From CAZBEJ01 sp964521305 (GTDB lineage Bacteria; Patescibacteriota; Microgenomatia; UBA1406; GWC2-37-13), in assembly GCA_964521305.1 (NCBI GenBank), contig CAZFQZ010000024.1:1-13710 (forward strand): DNA of 13,710 nt. The letters run 5' to 3'. The notes beneath the pieces are model-generated. The model was not told the origin of the DNA. It worked only from the letters and a program-made list of their open reading frames with translations, and did not search any database. The position numbers were made by a program, and so were the translations under genes. Of this stretch, positions 1 to 7,227 are shown piece after piece; the first letter of the stretch is position 1, and each line of letters begins with the position of its first letter.

Positions 1-256
1 CTCCGCCTACGGACGTTTGAAGATTAAGTGATCCGCCGTTTAATACATTGAAAAGGGCAGAAGGATTGCTGCCTGAAGGTACTACCAATCCCAGGTTTCC
101 TGAAATTGTAGCAGTAGGATTGCCAGAGTTTACGTTTGTGAACGCAAATTTGGCTGTTGAGGTGGAAATACCGCCAATAGCCAGATCCACGGTACTGTTA
201 TTCGGATACAGGAGACCTCCGGTAGTCCCTCCTGATGTTTGGTTCCAGTATCCCAC
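1..256. repeat. Direct repeat copy A in the surface-protein gene
   Basis: Near-identical to 1129-1384 at an exact offset of 1128 nt (376 codons), so the frame is kept. It encodes the module YWNQTSGGTTGGLLYP to LNLQTSVGG. Mismatches are scattered and mostly small. Confidence 0.9.
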
Positions 257-3200
257 ATTATTACAGTTTCCCGAAAGATCACAGATCACATACCCGTTCT
301 GGTAGATATTCTTCGCATAGAGAGAAAGAAGTTCATTGCCGGTACTGGTACCGATGCTATACGTATCTGCTGCTGTGGGGTTTAATGATGTGGTGATGCC
401 TGCAATATTATTCAAATTTCTGGAAGCGTCCACGATAGTGGTTCCGTTCATCTGTAATACGGTTGAAGCGCCATTCACATTCACATAACTTGCCCCTGCT
501 GTAAGGTAGGTAGATCCGATCGTGCCGATATTTGAAAGATTACCTGAAGAATCAAGTCTCACAGTTCCTCCAGTATACAAACTTCCTGACGTATTGATAT
601 TTCCTCCTTGAACATCCAATGCATATGATGGAGTACTGGTTCCAATCCCCACACGACCGGAAAAAGTTCCATTACCGGTGCCTGCATATGCCGAAGTGTA
701 TCCCACCGCCAATGAGGCACCAGCCGTGGCATAGGTAGCAACATTCAAGTTTCCATTCACATCCAGTTTTGCAGCAGGTGCAGTGGTCCCGATGCCGACG
801 TTACCATTTGATATAATTCTCATATATTCGGTAAGTGCTCCACCGCCAGCCTGGTTGTTCCAGACAGAGAAAGTCATGTCGTTGGCTTTGGAATTACCCA
901 GCTTTGTCCGAATAATCTGAATTCTGCCCATAACATCAACAGTGGAGTCAGTAGACAGGTCGATCCCTGTCGCTGTGTTAACGCCGGCACCTTGATTATT
1001 AAGGAGCAATCCGGGGATATAATTGGAACTATTGCCGGCCAAAACTTGCAGAATTGTACTCGGACTTGTGGTCCCAATCCCTACATTGCCGTTATTTGCC
1101 ACATATAGCCGTGATGCCAATCCTGTATCTCCGCCTACGGACGTTTGAAGATTAAGTGACCCGCCGTTTAATACATTGAAAAGAGCGGAAGGATTGCTGC
1201 CTGTTGGTACTACCAATCCCAGGTTTCCTGAAATGGTGGCAGTAGGATTGCCAGAGTTTACATTCATGAAGGCAAACTTGGCGCTGGATGTGGAAGTGCC
1301 GCCGATGGCCAGGTCAACCGTGGTATTACCAGGGTAGAGTAATCCGCCGGTTGTACCTCCTGAAGTTTGGACCCAGTAATTATTACCTCCTGTACCTGAT
1401 CCAATTTGAGTCCACGATGTTCCGTTACAGTAATAATAGCTATTCTGGGAAGTATCATAGTACATGGTTCCGGCAGAAGACGCATTACAGGTTCCTGCAT
1501 ATTGTTGTACTTGGGGGGCGAGAGCAAATGTACCTGAGATTGTTGCATTACCTGCAACATCAAGTTTTTGGGCAGGAGACGTCGTCCCGATGCCGACGTT
1601 GCCGTTTACCAATAAATTGCCTGCACCGTTTCCGCCATCAGAAGAAATCCTGAAAGTGTTTGCGGAATATCGTGAAAGTATGGTGTCGCGGGTAGCGTTG
1701 CCAGGTCCGATGCCGAATTTACCATCGCTGTAAAACATAATCCTGCCATAACTTTCTCCTGTTACTTTTATTTGAAAGGCTTTACCGCTGTTGAGATCGG
1801 TAGATAAGGGTAGATTGAGTAGATTAAACGCAGGATTAGTGGCAATACCAGGCGCTTCTACACTGAAGGCAGAAACATCTCCCGAACTTACGACGTCCAG
1901 CGGGTATCCCGGACTTGTCGTCCCGATGCCTACATTTCCAGAAAATATCGCATTTCCCACCCCTGCTGGTGCATTGGTATATCCAACAGCCAATGATGCG
2001 CCTGCTGTGGCATAGGTTCCCACATTCAGATTTCCGTTCACATCCAGTTTGGCGGCAGGAGATGTCGTCCCGATGCCGACGTTGCCGCTCACAAGAAGTC
2101 CGTTTAACGGGGCTGTATCAATACCCGCATACGAACCGATAACTGTACCTCCGCTCACGTCCAGCGGATTTTTCGGCGTGGTGGTGCCAATGCCTACATT
2201 GCCGCCGTTGTCGATCATCAAACGGGTATAAGCATCTGTTGTTCCGCCTGTCCTGAAGCGCAAAGTTCCTGATTCGGTTGCCTGCAAAACCACATCTCCG
2301 GATCCGGCAGACTGGATAACTGCAGTGTTGGCGCTTGAGAGCGTGAAGGACGTGGACGCATACGTTGACCTGATTCCGGGGGTTGCCTCCGCGATTAGCA
2401 AATCGCCGCTTTGATTGATATACGGAATCGTGGATGGCCCGGTTCCAGGAGGAAAGCCCTGGAGTGTTTCCGAGTTGATCGCATATCCTACGTTCGCAAT
2501 TTGTTGGCGCGGAGTCATTTCCGCATCGCTTGCGACCGTAACGCCCATGTATATATTGGCATTCTCGGAGAAGATATTGGAAGGAACCTCGGAGCCGCAG
2601 ACGGTCTGCGGCGGGGTGGGAGAGTATCCCGATCCGCCGATCAAAACATTAAATATGCCGTCCTGGTCGGGAGTGATTGAACAGGGACCGGCCGTGTATA
2701 ATGAGGTTCCGCCCGTTGCAACGCTATACAGATTAAATGCTACGTTCGTTGCTGTTGTGATCGGATTACCGAGGCTGTCGGTCAGACGGCCCTGAAACGA
2801 AAGCAATCGGCCCGCTCGAGTCAGTGTTGATGGATAAGCGAATGAGGTAGGTTGCCTATTGAAAAACTGATTGTAGATACCCGCACCCAATGTCGCGATA
2901 AAGAGCAAAATTACCAGAAAGCCGATATAATGTTGGATGCCGAGATTGGTGAATAGTGGTTGGTGATCAGTGATTGGTGATTGGTTGCCTAACCTCACAT
3001 CGGAAGTTGAAGATTTAGGGCCTAATAACGGAATTCTGCGTAAAATACCAGTCAAGAATGATTTTATCTTGTACGTTTGGAGGTGGAATCTGACATGAAT
3101 CTCGCCTGCAATACCTTCAGATTTCTTTTCACCTGCGTATTCTGCACTTTTAAAATCCTGAATTTGTGGTACAGGGCCTTCTATCGTAATATATTGTTTT

Positions 3201-3445
3201 TTTTGTGCATATTCTCCTTTTTCTCTATTCGCAAATCGTACATAATCAATCGTATATCGTAATATATTCGCAATCTCTTCATGTATCTGCTTAAATGCAG
3301 TCATGTTGATTATGCCTTTTCGGTAAGCCCAATTGCAAAACTTATCCACGGAGTTCAATTTGCGTGCGATTACCGAATCAGAATCACCACGGGCGCGGAG
3401 TTTGCTAACATAGGCATGAATTGTGTTAATGTTTAGCTTTTCCAT
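1..3445 (-). CDS. Giant surface protein with recombinase-like N-terminal domain, 3' end outside window
   Basis: The frame is open from ATG 3445 to the left edge (1148 codons, C-terminus missing). The start has a good Shine-Dalgarno (AAGGGAG, 6 nt spacing). Residues 1-58 (AYVSKLRARG, IARKLNSVDKFCNWAYRKG) read like the second half of a tyrosine-recombinase core-binding (SAM-like) domain and align with the neighbour at 3512-4015. Residues about 60-148 are charged, 149-168 come from a low-complexity DNA repeat, and 172-192 are a membrane helix. The exterior begins with LLSFQGRLTDSLGNP and MTPRQQIANVGYAINSETLQG, motifs of bacterial fibre-like proteins. Seven GxVGIGT(T/S)xP modules follow, starting near residues 415, 454, 502, 614, 785, 881 and 929. 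I infer a single-pass protein, DNA-binding-like inside and adhesive or fibre-like outside. No catalytic recombinase residues are present. A C-terminal chaperone or anchor may lie beyond the edge. Confidence 0.88.
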   Translation of the reverse strand, partial: MEKLNINTIHAYVSKLRARGDSDSVIARKLNSVDKFCNWAYRKGIINMTAFKQIHEEIANILRYTIDYVRFANREKGEYAQKKQYITIEGPVPQIQDFKSAEYAGEKKSEGIAGEIHVRFHLQTYKIKSFLTGILRRIPLLGPKSSTSDVRLGNQSPITDHQPLFTNLGIQHYIGFLVILLFIATLGAGIYNQFFNRQPTSFAYPSTLTRAGRLLSFQGRLTDSLGNPITTATNVAFNLYSVATGGTSLYTAGPCSITPDQDGIFNVLIGGSGYSPTPPQTVCGSEVPSNIFSENANIYMGVTVASDAEMTPRQQIANVGYAINSETLQGFPPGTGPSTIPYINQSGDLLIAEATPGIRSTYASTSFTLSSANTAVIQSAGSGDVVLQATESGTLRFRTGGTTDAYTRLMIDNGGNVGIGTTTPKNPLDVSGGTVIGSYAGIDTAPLNGLLVSGNVGIGTTSPAAKLDVNGNLNVGTYATAGASLAVGYTNAPAGVGNAIFSGNVGIGTTSPGYPLDVVSSGDVSAFSVEAPGIATNPAFNLLNLPLSTDLNSGKAFQIKVTGESYGRIMFYSDGKFGIGPGNATRDTILSRYSANTFRISSDGGNGAGNLLVNGNVGIGTTSPAQKLDVAGNATISGTFALAPQVQQYAGTCNASSAGTMYYDTSQNSYYYCNGTSWTQIGSGTGGNNYWVQTSGGTTGGLLYPGNTTVDLAIGGTSTSSAKFAFMNVNSGNPTATISGNLGLVVPTGSNPSALFNVLNGGSLNLQTSVGGDTGLASRLYVANNGNVGIGTTSPSTILQVLAGNSSNYIPGLLLNNQGAGVNTATGIDLSTDSTVDVMGRIQIIRTKLGNSKANDMTFSVWNNQAGGGALTEYMRIISNGNVGIGTTAPAAKLDVNGNLNVATYATAGASLAVGYTSAYAGTGNGTFSGRVGIGTSTPSYALDVQGGNINTSGSLYTGGTVRLDSSGNLSNIGTIGSTYLTAGASYVNVNGASTVLQMNGTTIVDASRNLNNIAGITTSLNPTAADTYSIGTSTGNELLSLYAKNIYQNGYVICDLSGNCNNVGYWNQTSGGTTGGLLYPNNSTVDLAIGGISTSTAKFAFTNVNSGNPTATISGNLGLVVPSGSNPSALFNVLNGGSLNLQTSVGG
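632..808. repeat. Second in-frame module repeat, copy 1
   Basis: Matches 1911-2089 at an offset near 1281 nt (427 codons). Both copies encode a GIGT motif, AAKLDVNGNLNV, TYATAGASLAVGYT and a second GIGT motif. The offset differs from the 1128-nt repeat, so at least two duplication events are needed. Confidence 0.8.
1129..1384. repeat. Direct repeat copy B in the surface-protein gene
   Basis: Partner of 1-256 at an offset of 1128 nt. It encodes about 85 residues of the same beta-rich module (WVQTSGGTTGGLLYPGN to LNLQTSVGG), pointing to in-frame duplication of a long block. Confidence 0.9.
1911..2089. repeat. Second in-frame module repeat, copy 2
   Basis: Partner of 632-808. It encodes the AAKLDVNGNLNV and TYATAGASLAVGYT segment between GNVGIGTTSP motifs. 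Confidence 0.8.
2944..2988. repeat. Low-complexity GATTGGTGA-type repeat inside coding sequence
   Basis: Degenerate tandem units of the form TGATTGGTGATTGGT lie within the surface-protein gene. They encode the linker NQSPITDHQPLFTN between the cytoplasmic part and the membrane helix. Such sequence is more typical of spacers than of genes. Confidence 0.7.
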
Positions 3446-3486
3446 AGTTTTCTCCCTTACTTCCCATATTTTTCACCGGTGTTAAG

Positions 3487-3500
3487 ATGTATGAATACAT
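3487..3500. promoter_or_regulatory. Inverted repeat between the two minus-strand genes
   Basis: Arms ATGTAT and ATACAT are separated by GA, in the 66-nt gap upstream of the surface-protein gene. It may be an operator or a weak hairpin. I see no clear -35/-10 pair here, so the surface gene may be co-transcribed with the gene at 3512-4015. Confidence 0.35.
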
Positions 3501-3511
3501 ACCATAAAAGG

Positions 3512-4015
3512 TTATGAGCTGATAATATGCAAAAATTCTTCTATATCATTGAGTGAGTTGGTGATAGAATGCTGACTATTTTGTTTTTGTTGGAGACTGG
3601 ACCTGTATTCGTCAAGCATAGATTTTGTTTCCGCATCAATATGTAATGTTTCCGATTGAATGTTTGCAATCTGTTTTCCCGGATTAACAGTCATCCATCC
3701 CTGGGAAACGCAAAAAGAGCAAAACCTGCGTACAGTAGAGAGCCGGCGATTGATAGTTTTCGCCGGAATGTTGTTTTCGATGAGATAGGATTTGTAGTTA
3801 ACAATGAGCTTTTCATCTATCGCAGAGATAAATTGAGATTCATTGAGATCGGTAGAAATTATTTTTCGGTCATTAACCAGGTAAAAAGTCATCCAGCCAA
3901 AAAAATGCCTGAGATCCGAGAGGTAATTCTTGACAGATACCGGAGTTTTATTTCCCGCAATGAGGTATTGCTTGAATGAGGCCTCAAAATTATAAAAATT
4001 ATACCCATGAACCAT
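3512..4015 (-). CDS. Tyrosine-recombinase core-binding-domain protein without catalytic domain
   Basis: A 167-residue protein. Residues about 8-125 have the four-helix core-binding (SAM-like) pattern of XerC/D-type recombinases, with segments SVKNYLSDLRHFFGWM and TINRRLSTVRRFCSFCVSQG followed by VNPGKQI. In full-length enzymes a catalytic domain of about 170 residues with R, K, HxxR and Tyr follows. Here only a polar, Gln/Ser-rich tail (126-167) remains before the stop, and there is no room for the missing domain before the next gene. The start has GAAGG about 5 nt upstream and lies 8 nt from a -10 box. The downstream surface-protein gene carries the same half-domain at its N-terminus. I infer a DNA-binding or interaction protein, not an active recombinase; a truncated recombinase remnant is the alternative. 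Confidence 0.8.
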   Translation of the reverse strand: MVHGYNFYNFEASFKQYLIAGNKTPVSVKNYLSDLRHFFGWMTFYLVNDRKIISTDLNESQFISAIDEKLIVNYKSYLIENNIPAKTINRRLSTVRRFCSFCVSQGWMTVNPGKQIANIQSETLHIDAETKSMLDEYRSSLQQKQNSQHSITNSLNDIEEFLHIISS

Positions 4016-4023
4016 ATACCTTC

Positions 4024-4071
4024 ATCATAAAACAATAGTAATAACCATGTCAAGTCCGATATAATCGGACT
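4024..4071 (-). promoter_or_regulatory. Promoter with abutting palindrome for the core-binding-domain gene
   Basis: On the minus strand, TTGACA (4053-4048) is followed after 18 nt by TATGAT (4029-4024), and the start codon comes 8 nt later. A perfect inverted repeat (arms AGTCCGAT and ATCGGACT, 3-nt centre, 4053-4071) touches the upstream edge of the -35 box. It is a good operator candidate. The predicted leader is at most a few nucleotides. Confidence 0.65.
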
Positions 4072-4538
4072 AAAGAGGTATTCAATCCATAGTGTGATAT
4101 AGATATAACATAGATCAGTGATATAATATTAAAAGCCTATAATTAGATTTAATTAAATTTATCATAATTAACGCATAATAATTCAGCCTACCTTAATATA
4201 TCTAAATATATCAATAAACTTATAGTAATTTATGCATATAATAGCTTATTCAATCTACGATAAAATAGGAAGGGATAAGGAGAGGGTGTTGGTTCGGAAT
4301 TTAATGCGGAATTTATTTCCTTATTTTTTGTTAGTCTTTTTATTTGTAGACTTTCCTTTCTACATTTTTATTAATAATGCTTACCTTTTTTTTATTCTGA
4401 TTGTTATCAGACCTATATACGAGGTCAATTGGCAGGCTATATTTTTAAGTGATAATTCTCTTATATTTGGAGGTAGGCTTTTATAGTGCTTTATTCAATA
4501 TATGTGGCGTGAGTTATCCAGTTTTGCACTACCTATAG
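4072..4538. other. AT-rich intergenic region without a convincing gene
   Basis: This stretch between divergent genes is strongly AT-rich. It holds one doubtful short ORF (listed separately) and no recognisable RNA gene. The right end leads into the palindrome and promoter of the Ig-like gene at 4603. Confidence 0.5.
4232..4486 (+). CDS. Doubtful small membrane protein ORF
   Basis: An 84-codon ORF whose first ATG has no Shine-Dalgarno. An AAGGAG sits before in-frame GTG and TTG codons near residues 19-20, so a shorter product of about 65 residues is possible. It would contain two hydrophobic stretches (NLFPYFLLVFLFV and AYLFFILIVI) and a polar end (EVNWQAIFLSDNS). I recognise no family. The AT-rich composition makes hydrophobic reading frames likely by chance, so this could be noise or the remnant of a larger membrane protein. 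Confidence 0.25.
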   Translation: MHIIAYSIYDKIGRDKERVLVRNLMRNLFPYFLLVFLFVDFPFYIFINNAYLFFILIVIRPIYEVNWQAIFLSDNSLIFGGRLL

Positions 4539-4558
4539 TATCGCGGATATGCGCGATA
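4539..4558. promoter_or_regulatory. Palindrome immediately upstream of the -35 box
   Basis: Perfect 7-bp arms TATCGCG and CGCGATA with a 6-nt centre end one base before the TTGACA at 4559. The GC-rich arms stand out in an AT-rich region. Candidate operator; the 6-nt centre also resembles the spacing of recombinase half-sites. Confidence 0.6.
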
Positions 4559-4588
4559 TTGACAAACACGGTAATTTTTATATATAGT
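4559..4588 (+). promoter_or_regulatory. Promoter for the Ig-like gene at 4603
   Basis: TTGACA (4559-4564), 18-nt spacer, TATAGT (4583-4588). The ATG is 14 nt after the -10 box and no Shine-Dalgarno precedes it, so the leader would be only about 7 nt. Confidence 0.6.
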
Positions 4589-4602
4589 TACAGTAGATCC
4601 AT

Positions 4603-5016
4603 ATGAAAAAAGTTCTTCTTATTCTTATCATATCCTTGGTAATTTTGGCAGTATTCTCAGGCTTTTTTTGGCTTTACGAGGTTAAGTTCAACGTGACGAA
4701 AGCAGATGTTTCTTCATACTCATTTTCCATTGACAACTCGTATTTGTTCGTAAGCCCGTTGCGAGCCAGAGCGAATGGGCAGGAAAAAATACGTGTTACC
4801 GTTTTCGTACTGAATAATCAGGGGTTGGGAGTCATGGGAAAAAAAGTTTTTTTGGCAGAAGATAATACGTTGAACATAGAAACTATTCAGGGCTTGACCG
4901 ACGCATTCGGCAAAGCATACTTCGACGTCAGCACGACGAAACAGGGAGAATATTATATTCCGGTATCTGTTGACAATACCGCTCTGAACCAAAAAGCCCA
5001 CTTGTCTTTCTATTAA
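4603..5016 (+). CDS. Membrane-anchored invasin-type (Big_1) Ig-domain protein
   Basis: A 137-residue protein. Residues 2-25 form a hydrophobic signal-anchor or signal peptide (KKVLLILIISLVILAVFSGF). The rest matches the bacterial Ig-like Big_1 pattern: SPLRARANGQEKIRVTVFVLN, then QGLGVMGKKVFL, then a TDAFGKAYFDVST turn and EYYIPVSVDN. One such domain of about 90 residues fills the exported part. I infer a small cell-surface protein held by its N-terminus. It has its own promoter and converges on the Ig-like gene at 6050-5082. The run of 7 A then G then 7 T near 4839-4853 is a slippage-prone tract. The stop codon runs directly into an AT-rich repeat. Confidence 0.75.
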   Translation: MKKVLLILIISLVILAVFSGFFWLYEVKFNVTKADVSSYSFSIDNSYLFVSPLRARANGQEKIRVTVFVLNNQGLGVMGKKVFLAEDNTLNIETIQGLTDAFGKAYFDVSTTKQGEYYIPVSVDNTALNQKAHLSFY

Positions 5017-5110
5017 ATCCCAAATACCAAGCACCAAATTCCAAACTATGCTTTTGATTATTAGAATATGGTTATTTGATATTATTTGGAATTTGTAATT
5101 TGGAATTTTT
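5015..5110. repeat. Inverted AATTCCAAAT-type repeat pair between convergent genes
   Basis: The left unit (5015-5045) and right unit (5074-5110) are inverted; the perfect 11-bp arms are CAAATTCCAAA (5035-5045) and TTTGGAATTTG (5085-5095). The right unit nearly equals 10038-10080, differing by a 7-nt indel. The pair overlaps the ends of both convergent genes and may act as a weak two-way terminator. It also adds the C-terminal tail KFQITNSK to the protein encoded at 6050-5082. Confidence 0.8.
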
Positions 5111-6050
5111 CCGGGATCATAAGAGCGGTTTCTTCTTTGACGATGTGGTAGAATAGCTCACGTAGTGCGAGTGCCCTATTCCTGACGATTACATGAGGAT
5201 GCATATACCGGCGTAATAAATAGACCATGATAGCAACGAGTTCACCAAGGATAATCAGTTCGAGTGCGTGTTTCTTGATAAGCGAGAATAGGATCAAGAA
5301 CAATTCCACAATAATCCACCACAGCGGATAAATTTTCAGGTTGAGTTTTATGCTTTGGGGAGAAATGCCGCTGTCATAACTTGTTTGAGCGAATAACCGA
5401 AAAATATCCGGGCGCGACGAAGGAAGTGCTAGGGAAAAATTTCCTTTGCTGTCGGTTTTTATGGTAAGCCGGGGGAATGCTGCTGCTTCGACCGGTTGAA
5501 CGAGATCAAAGGCGTGGCTCAGATATTGGTATACCGAAGGCTTTGTATCAACGAACGTGGAAAATGCTACTTCGGTATTTGGAATGGTTTGTCCGGATAG
5601 TTTAACGTCATCGCCTTCATAATACGTATTTGCGTTGAGTGATATGGTTGGTGGCATGATAACCGGACCGATAGTTACGTTATATTCCGTGGGAAACGGC
5701 GGAAGGCAATTTGGCGCAGTTGTGCGGCCGAATTGATCCTGTGAGGTGAGACATGCCTCCCTGGGACTCTGCGGCGAAAATCTGTTCTTGAATTCGAAAT
5801 ATCCAGTGTTGTCGGCATAGGTCTGATCATAGACTCCCATGCCTTGCAGGGTTATCAGCGCATTGGGTGAGCTGTATCCATACAGCGTAAACCGGTATTC
5901 GCCGATAAATGCACTTACCGTGATATTCGCCTGGCCTTGAATGGAATTTGACGCATAGGTATTATTGTTTCTCAGCGCCGTTGTTACACCGTAATAGATC
6001 ATGAGGCTTAAAAGAGCCAGGAGTCCGATAAACAGAAGCTTAAATCTCAT
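5082..6050 (-). CDS. Ig-like secreted domain protein with two C-terminal membrane helices
   Basis: A 322-residue protein with an N-terminal signal or anchor (KLLFIGLLALLSLMIYYGV). Two beta-sandwich carboxypeptidase-regulatory or Ig-like segments follow. The first is at about 38-132, with YSSPNALITLQGMGVYDQTYADNTGYFEF. The second is at about 133-238, with YYEGDDVKLSGQTIPNTEVAF and TDSKGNFSLALPS. Two membrane helices follow (about 240-258 and 261-279) and a basic cytoplasmic tail. Each Ig-like part carries the 'T(D/N)..G.F' turn typical of these folds. I infer a surface structural or adhesion protein; no enzyme motif is visible. The last residues derive from an intergenic repeat. Its promoter lies right before the ATG. 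It follows two secreted-protein genes in the same direction after a 117-nt gap. Confidence 0.75.
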   Translation of the reverse strand: MRFKLLFIGLLALLSLMIYYGVTTALRNNNTYASNSIQGQANITVSAFIGEYRFTLYGYSSPNALITLQGMGVYDQTYADNTGYFEFKNRFSPQSPREACLTSQDQFGRTTAPNCLPPFPTEYNVTIGPVIMPPTISLNANTYYEGDDVKLSGQTIPNTEVAFSTFVDTKPSVYQYLSHAFDLVQPVEAAAFPRLTIKTDSKGNFSLALPSSRPDIFRLFAQTSYDSGISPQSIKLNLKIYPLWWIIVELFLILFSLIKKHALELIILGELVAIMVYLLRRYMHPHVIVRNRALALRELFYHIVKEETALMIPEKFQITNSK

Positions 6051-6060
6051 ACTATATCTG

Positions 6061-6102
6061 ATTGTATACCCATCGTATGTTGATTTGCAACCCGAAGGGT
6101 TG
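6061..6102 (-). promoter_or_regulatory. Promoter with overlapping hairpin palindrome for gene 6050-5082
   Basis: On the minus strand, TTGCAA (6090-6085), an 18-nt spacer and TACAAT (6066-6061) lie 10 nt before the ATG, with no Shine-Dalgarno. A 6-bp inverted repeat (CAACCC and GGGTTG, 3-nt centre, 6088-6102) overlaps the -35 box. It could be an operator, or the remnant of a terminator for the upstream genes; no U-tract follows it. Confidence 0.5.
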
Positions 6103-6167
6103 TCAAAGCAATCTTAATATGTGCGAATGGTATATAAGAAGGAAGGTGAAGTTTGCAAGTGGGTCTA

Positions 6168-7202
6168 TTAGTCGCTCCGTTTTTTCAACGCTTCACGGAG
6201 CTTTTGTATTTCCGCTTTTTCTTCCTGGATTTCCTCCTCCAGGAGTTCGGATTTCTTGTTCATGCGGTTCGATACGGATTTGAAAAGCATATATATGACG
6301 AGCAAGGTCAGAACGATAAGCAGCGCGACTCTCCAAGGAAATACCCATACATAGGTGACCGCATTCAATGTTCTGCCGGTTTTACCGTATCCGCCGGCCA
6401 AGTCGATTCTGTAGCGTCCGATCATCCATTTGGATCCCAATTCCGCCTTGTAGTTTCTGGCGACATCAGGGAAAATGTTGAATTGCTGCAATCCCTGGGA
6501 ATCGACTTCTTTTCCCAGCGTGTTATCTAAGGTAACCTTGACTTGTGGAGTGATATGGTAATCAGAGTGATTAGTGATGGAAACGTCGACGGGAATCGGT
6601 CCGTATTCGAGAAATGAAGGCGCCGTGAATTGGGTAACCAAAGCGTTTTCTTTGCACTGGCCGGCGACATTGATGTACAGCAAGCTGGCCAGCCTGAATG
6701 CGATCGTGGAGTTTGGTTCGACTTGAATTGCCTGTCCGCCGAGCGTCGGTGTAATCGGTTCGAAATATACACTCGCATATTTGCCGCACGGATATGCGTC
6801 AGCAGGAACGTCGATGGCGACATAGGCGTCGTACTGGTCGTGGGCTGCGATGGAAACCGTATCCTGGGCAGGTTTCAGCCATGTTGATGCGGCAAACCGG
6901 TTGTTGGCCGCAGACGTATCCAATAACGAAGGTGTTCCGTTGTTATCCAAAACGACAAAATCAGCGCTTTTGATATGGCCGGTAATCGGGGAGTCGGATT
7001 TGTTGTAAAACGTAATTTTGATGGTTTTCTTCTCACCGGCCTGGAGATTTAGTTCCTGTCGTGGAGGAACGACGGTCATTTGGATTTCTTCCTGGGCATG
7101 AACTCTGTTTAAGGAATTAAGGATTAGTGATGAAAGAATAAGGAATAAGACAAAAAGAAAAAAAGATTTAATTAATTGTAGTTTTTTATCGACATTATTC
7201 AT
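6168..7202 (-). CDS. DUF916-like exported protein with C-terminal membrane anchor and coiled coil
   Basis: A 344-residue protein. Signal peptide is residues 1-36 with a VHA cleavage site before QEE. The exterior has the DUF916-like (WxL-cluster) beta-sandwich signature: PRQELNLQAGEKKTIKITFYNKS, then DQYDAYVAIDVPADAYPCGKYASVYF, then a second sandwich with FLEYGPIPVDVSITNHSDYHI. A membrane helix (about 288-306) is followed by a 37-residue charged cytoplasmic tail (SELLEEEIQEEKAEIQKLREAL) that should form a coiled coil. The start has AGGA 8 nt upstream. It follows the Cys-rich secreted protein gene by 25 nt, so the two are probably one operon. By analogy with WxL-DUF916 clusters of Firmicutes I infer it binds or presents the secreted partner. 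The signal-peptide core is encoded by low-complexity repeat DNA. Confidence 0.78.
   Translation of the reverse strand: MNNVDKKLQLIKSFFLFVLFLILSSLILNSLNRVHAQEEIQMTVVPPRQELNLQAGEKKTIKITFYNKSDSPITGHIKSADFVVLDNNGTPSLLDTSAANNRFAASTWLKPAQDTVSIAAHDQYDAYVAIDVPADAYPCGKYASVYFEPITPTLGGQAIQVEPNSTIAFRLASLLYINVAGQCKENALVTQFTAPSFLEYGPIPVDVSITNHSDYHITPQVKVTLDNTLGKEVDSQGLQQFNIFPDVARNYKAELGSKWMIGRYRIDLAGGYGKTGRTLNAVTYVWVFPWRVALLIVLTLLVIYMLFKSVSNRMNKKSELLEEEIQEEKAEIQKLREALKKRSD
7111..7150. repeat. Low-complexity AAGGATTA-type repeat encoding a signal peptide core
   Basis: Degenerate units AAGGAATTAAGGATTAGTGA and AGAATAAGGAATAAG lie in the signal-peptide codons of the DUF916-like gene. On the coding strand they give LFLILSSLILNSLN, which serves as the hydrophobic core. 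Confidence 0.6.
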
Positions 7203-7227
7203 AAATCAAATCCTAAATCGTTAATCG

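Noticed and set aside
1264..2795. Many plus-strand and other-frame ORFs inside the surface-protein gene
   Set aside because: They are antisense or out-of-frame readings of the GNVGIGTT repeats. The minus frame is open throughout with sensible repeat modules, and the shadows share only low-complexity peptide patterns.
4539..4558. A dif/Xer recombination site
   Set aside because: The 6-nt centre fits, but arms are only 7 bp and do not resemble dif; an operator is the simpler reading.
4016..4602. A tRNA, riboswitch or CRISPR array in the largest intergenic gap
   Set aside because: I found no cloverleaf, no regularly spaced repeats and no conserved riboswitch core; only palindromes and promoters are supported.
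6527..6887. ORFs of 72-98 codons on both strands within the DUF916-like gene
   Set aside because: They overlap a well-supported secreted protein, have no ribosome site and no recognisable domain.
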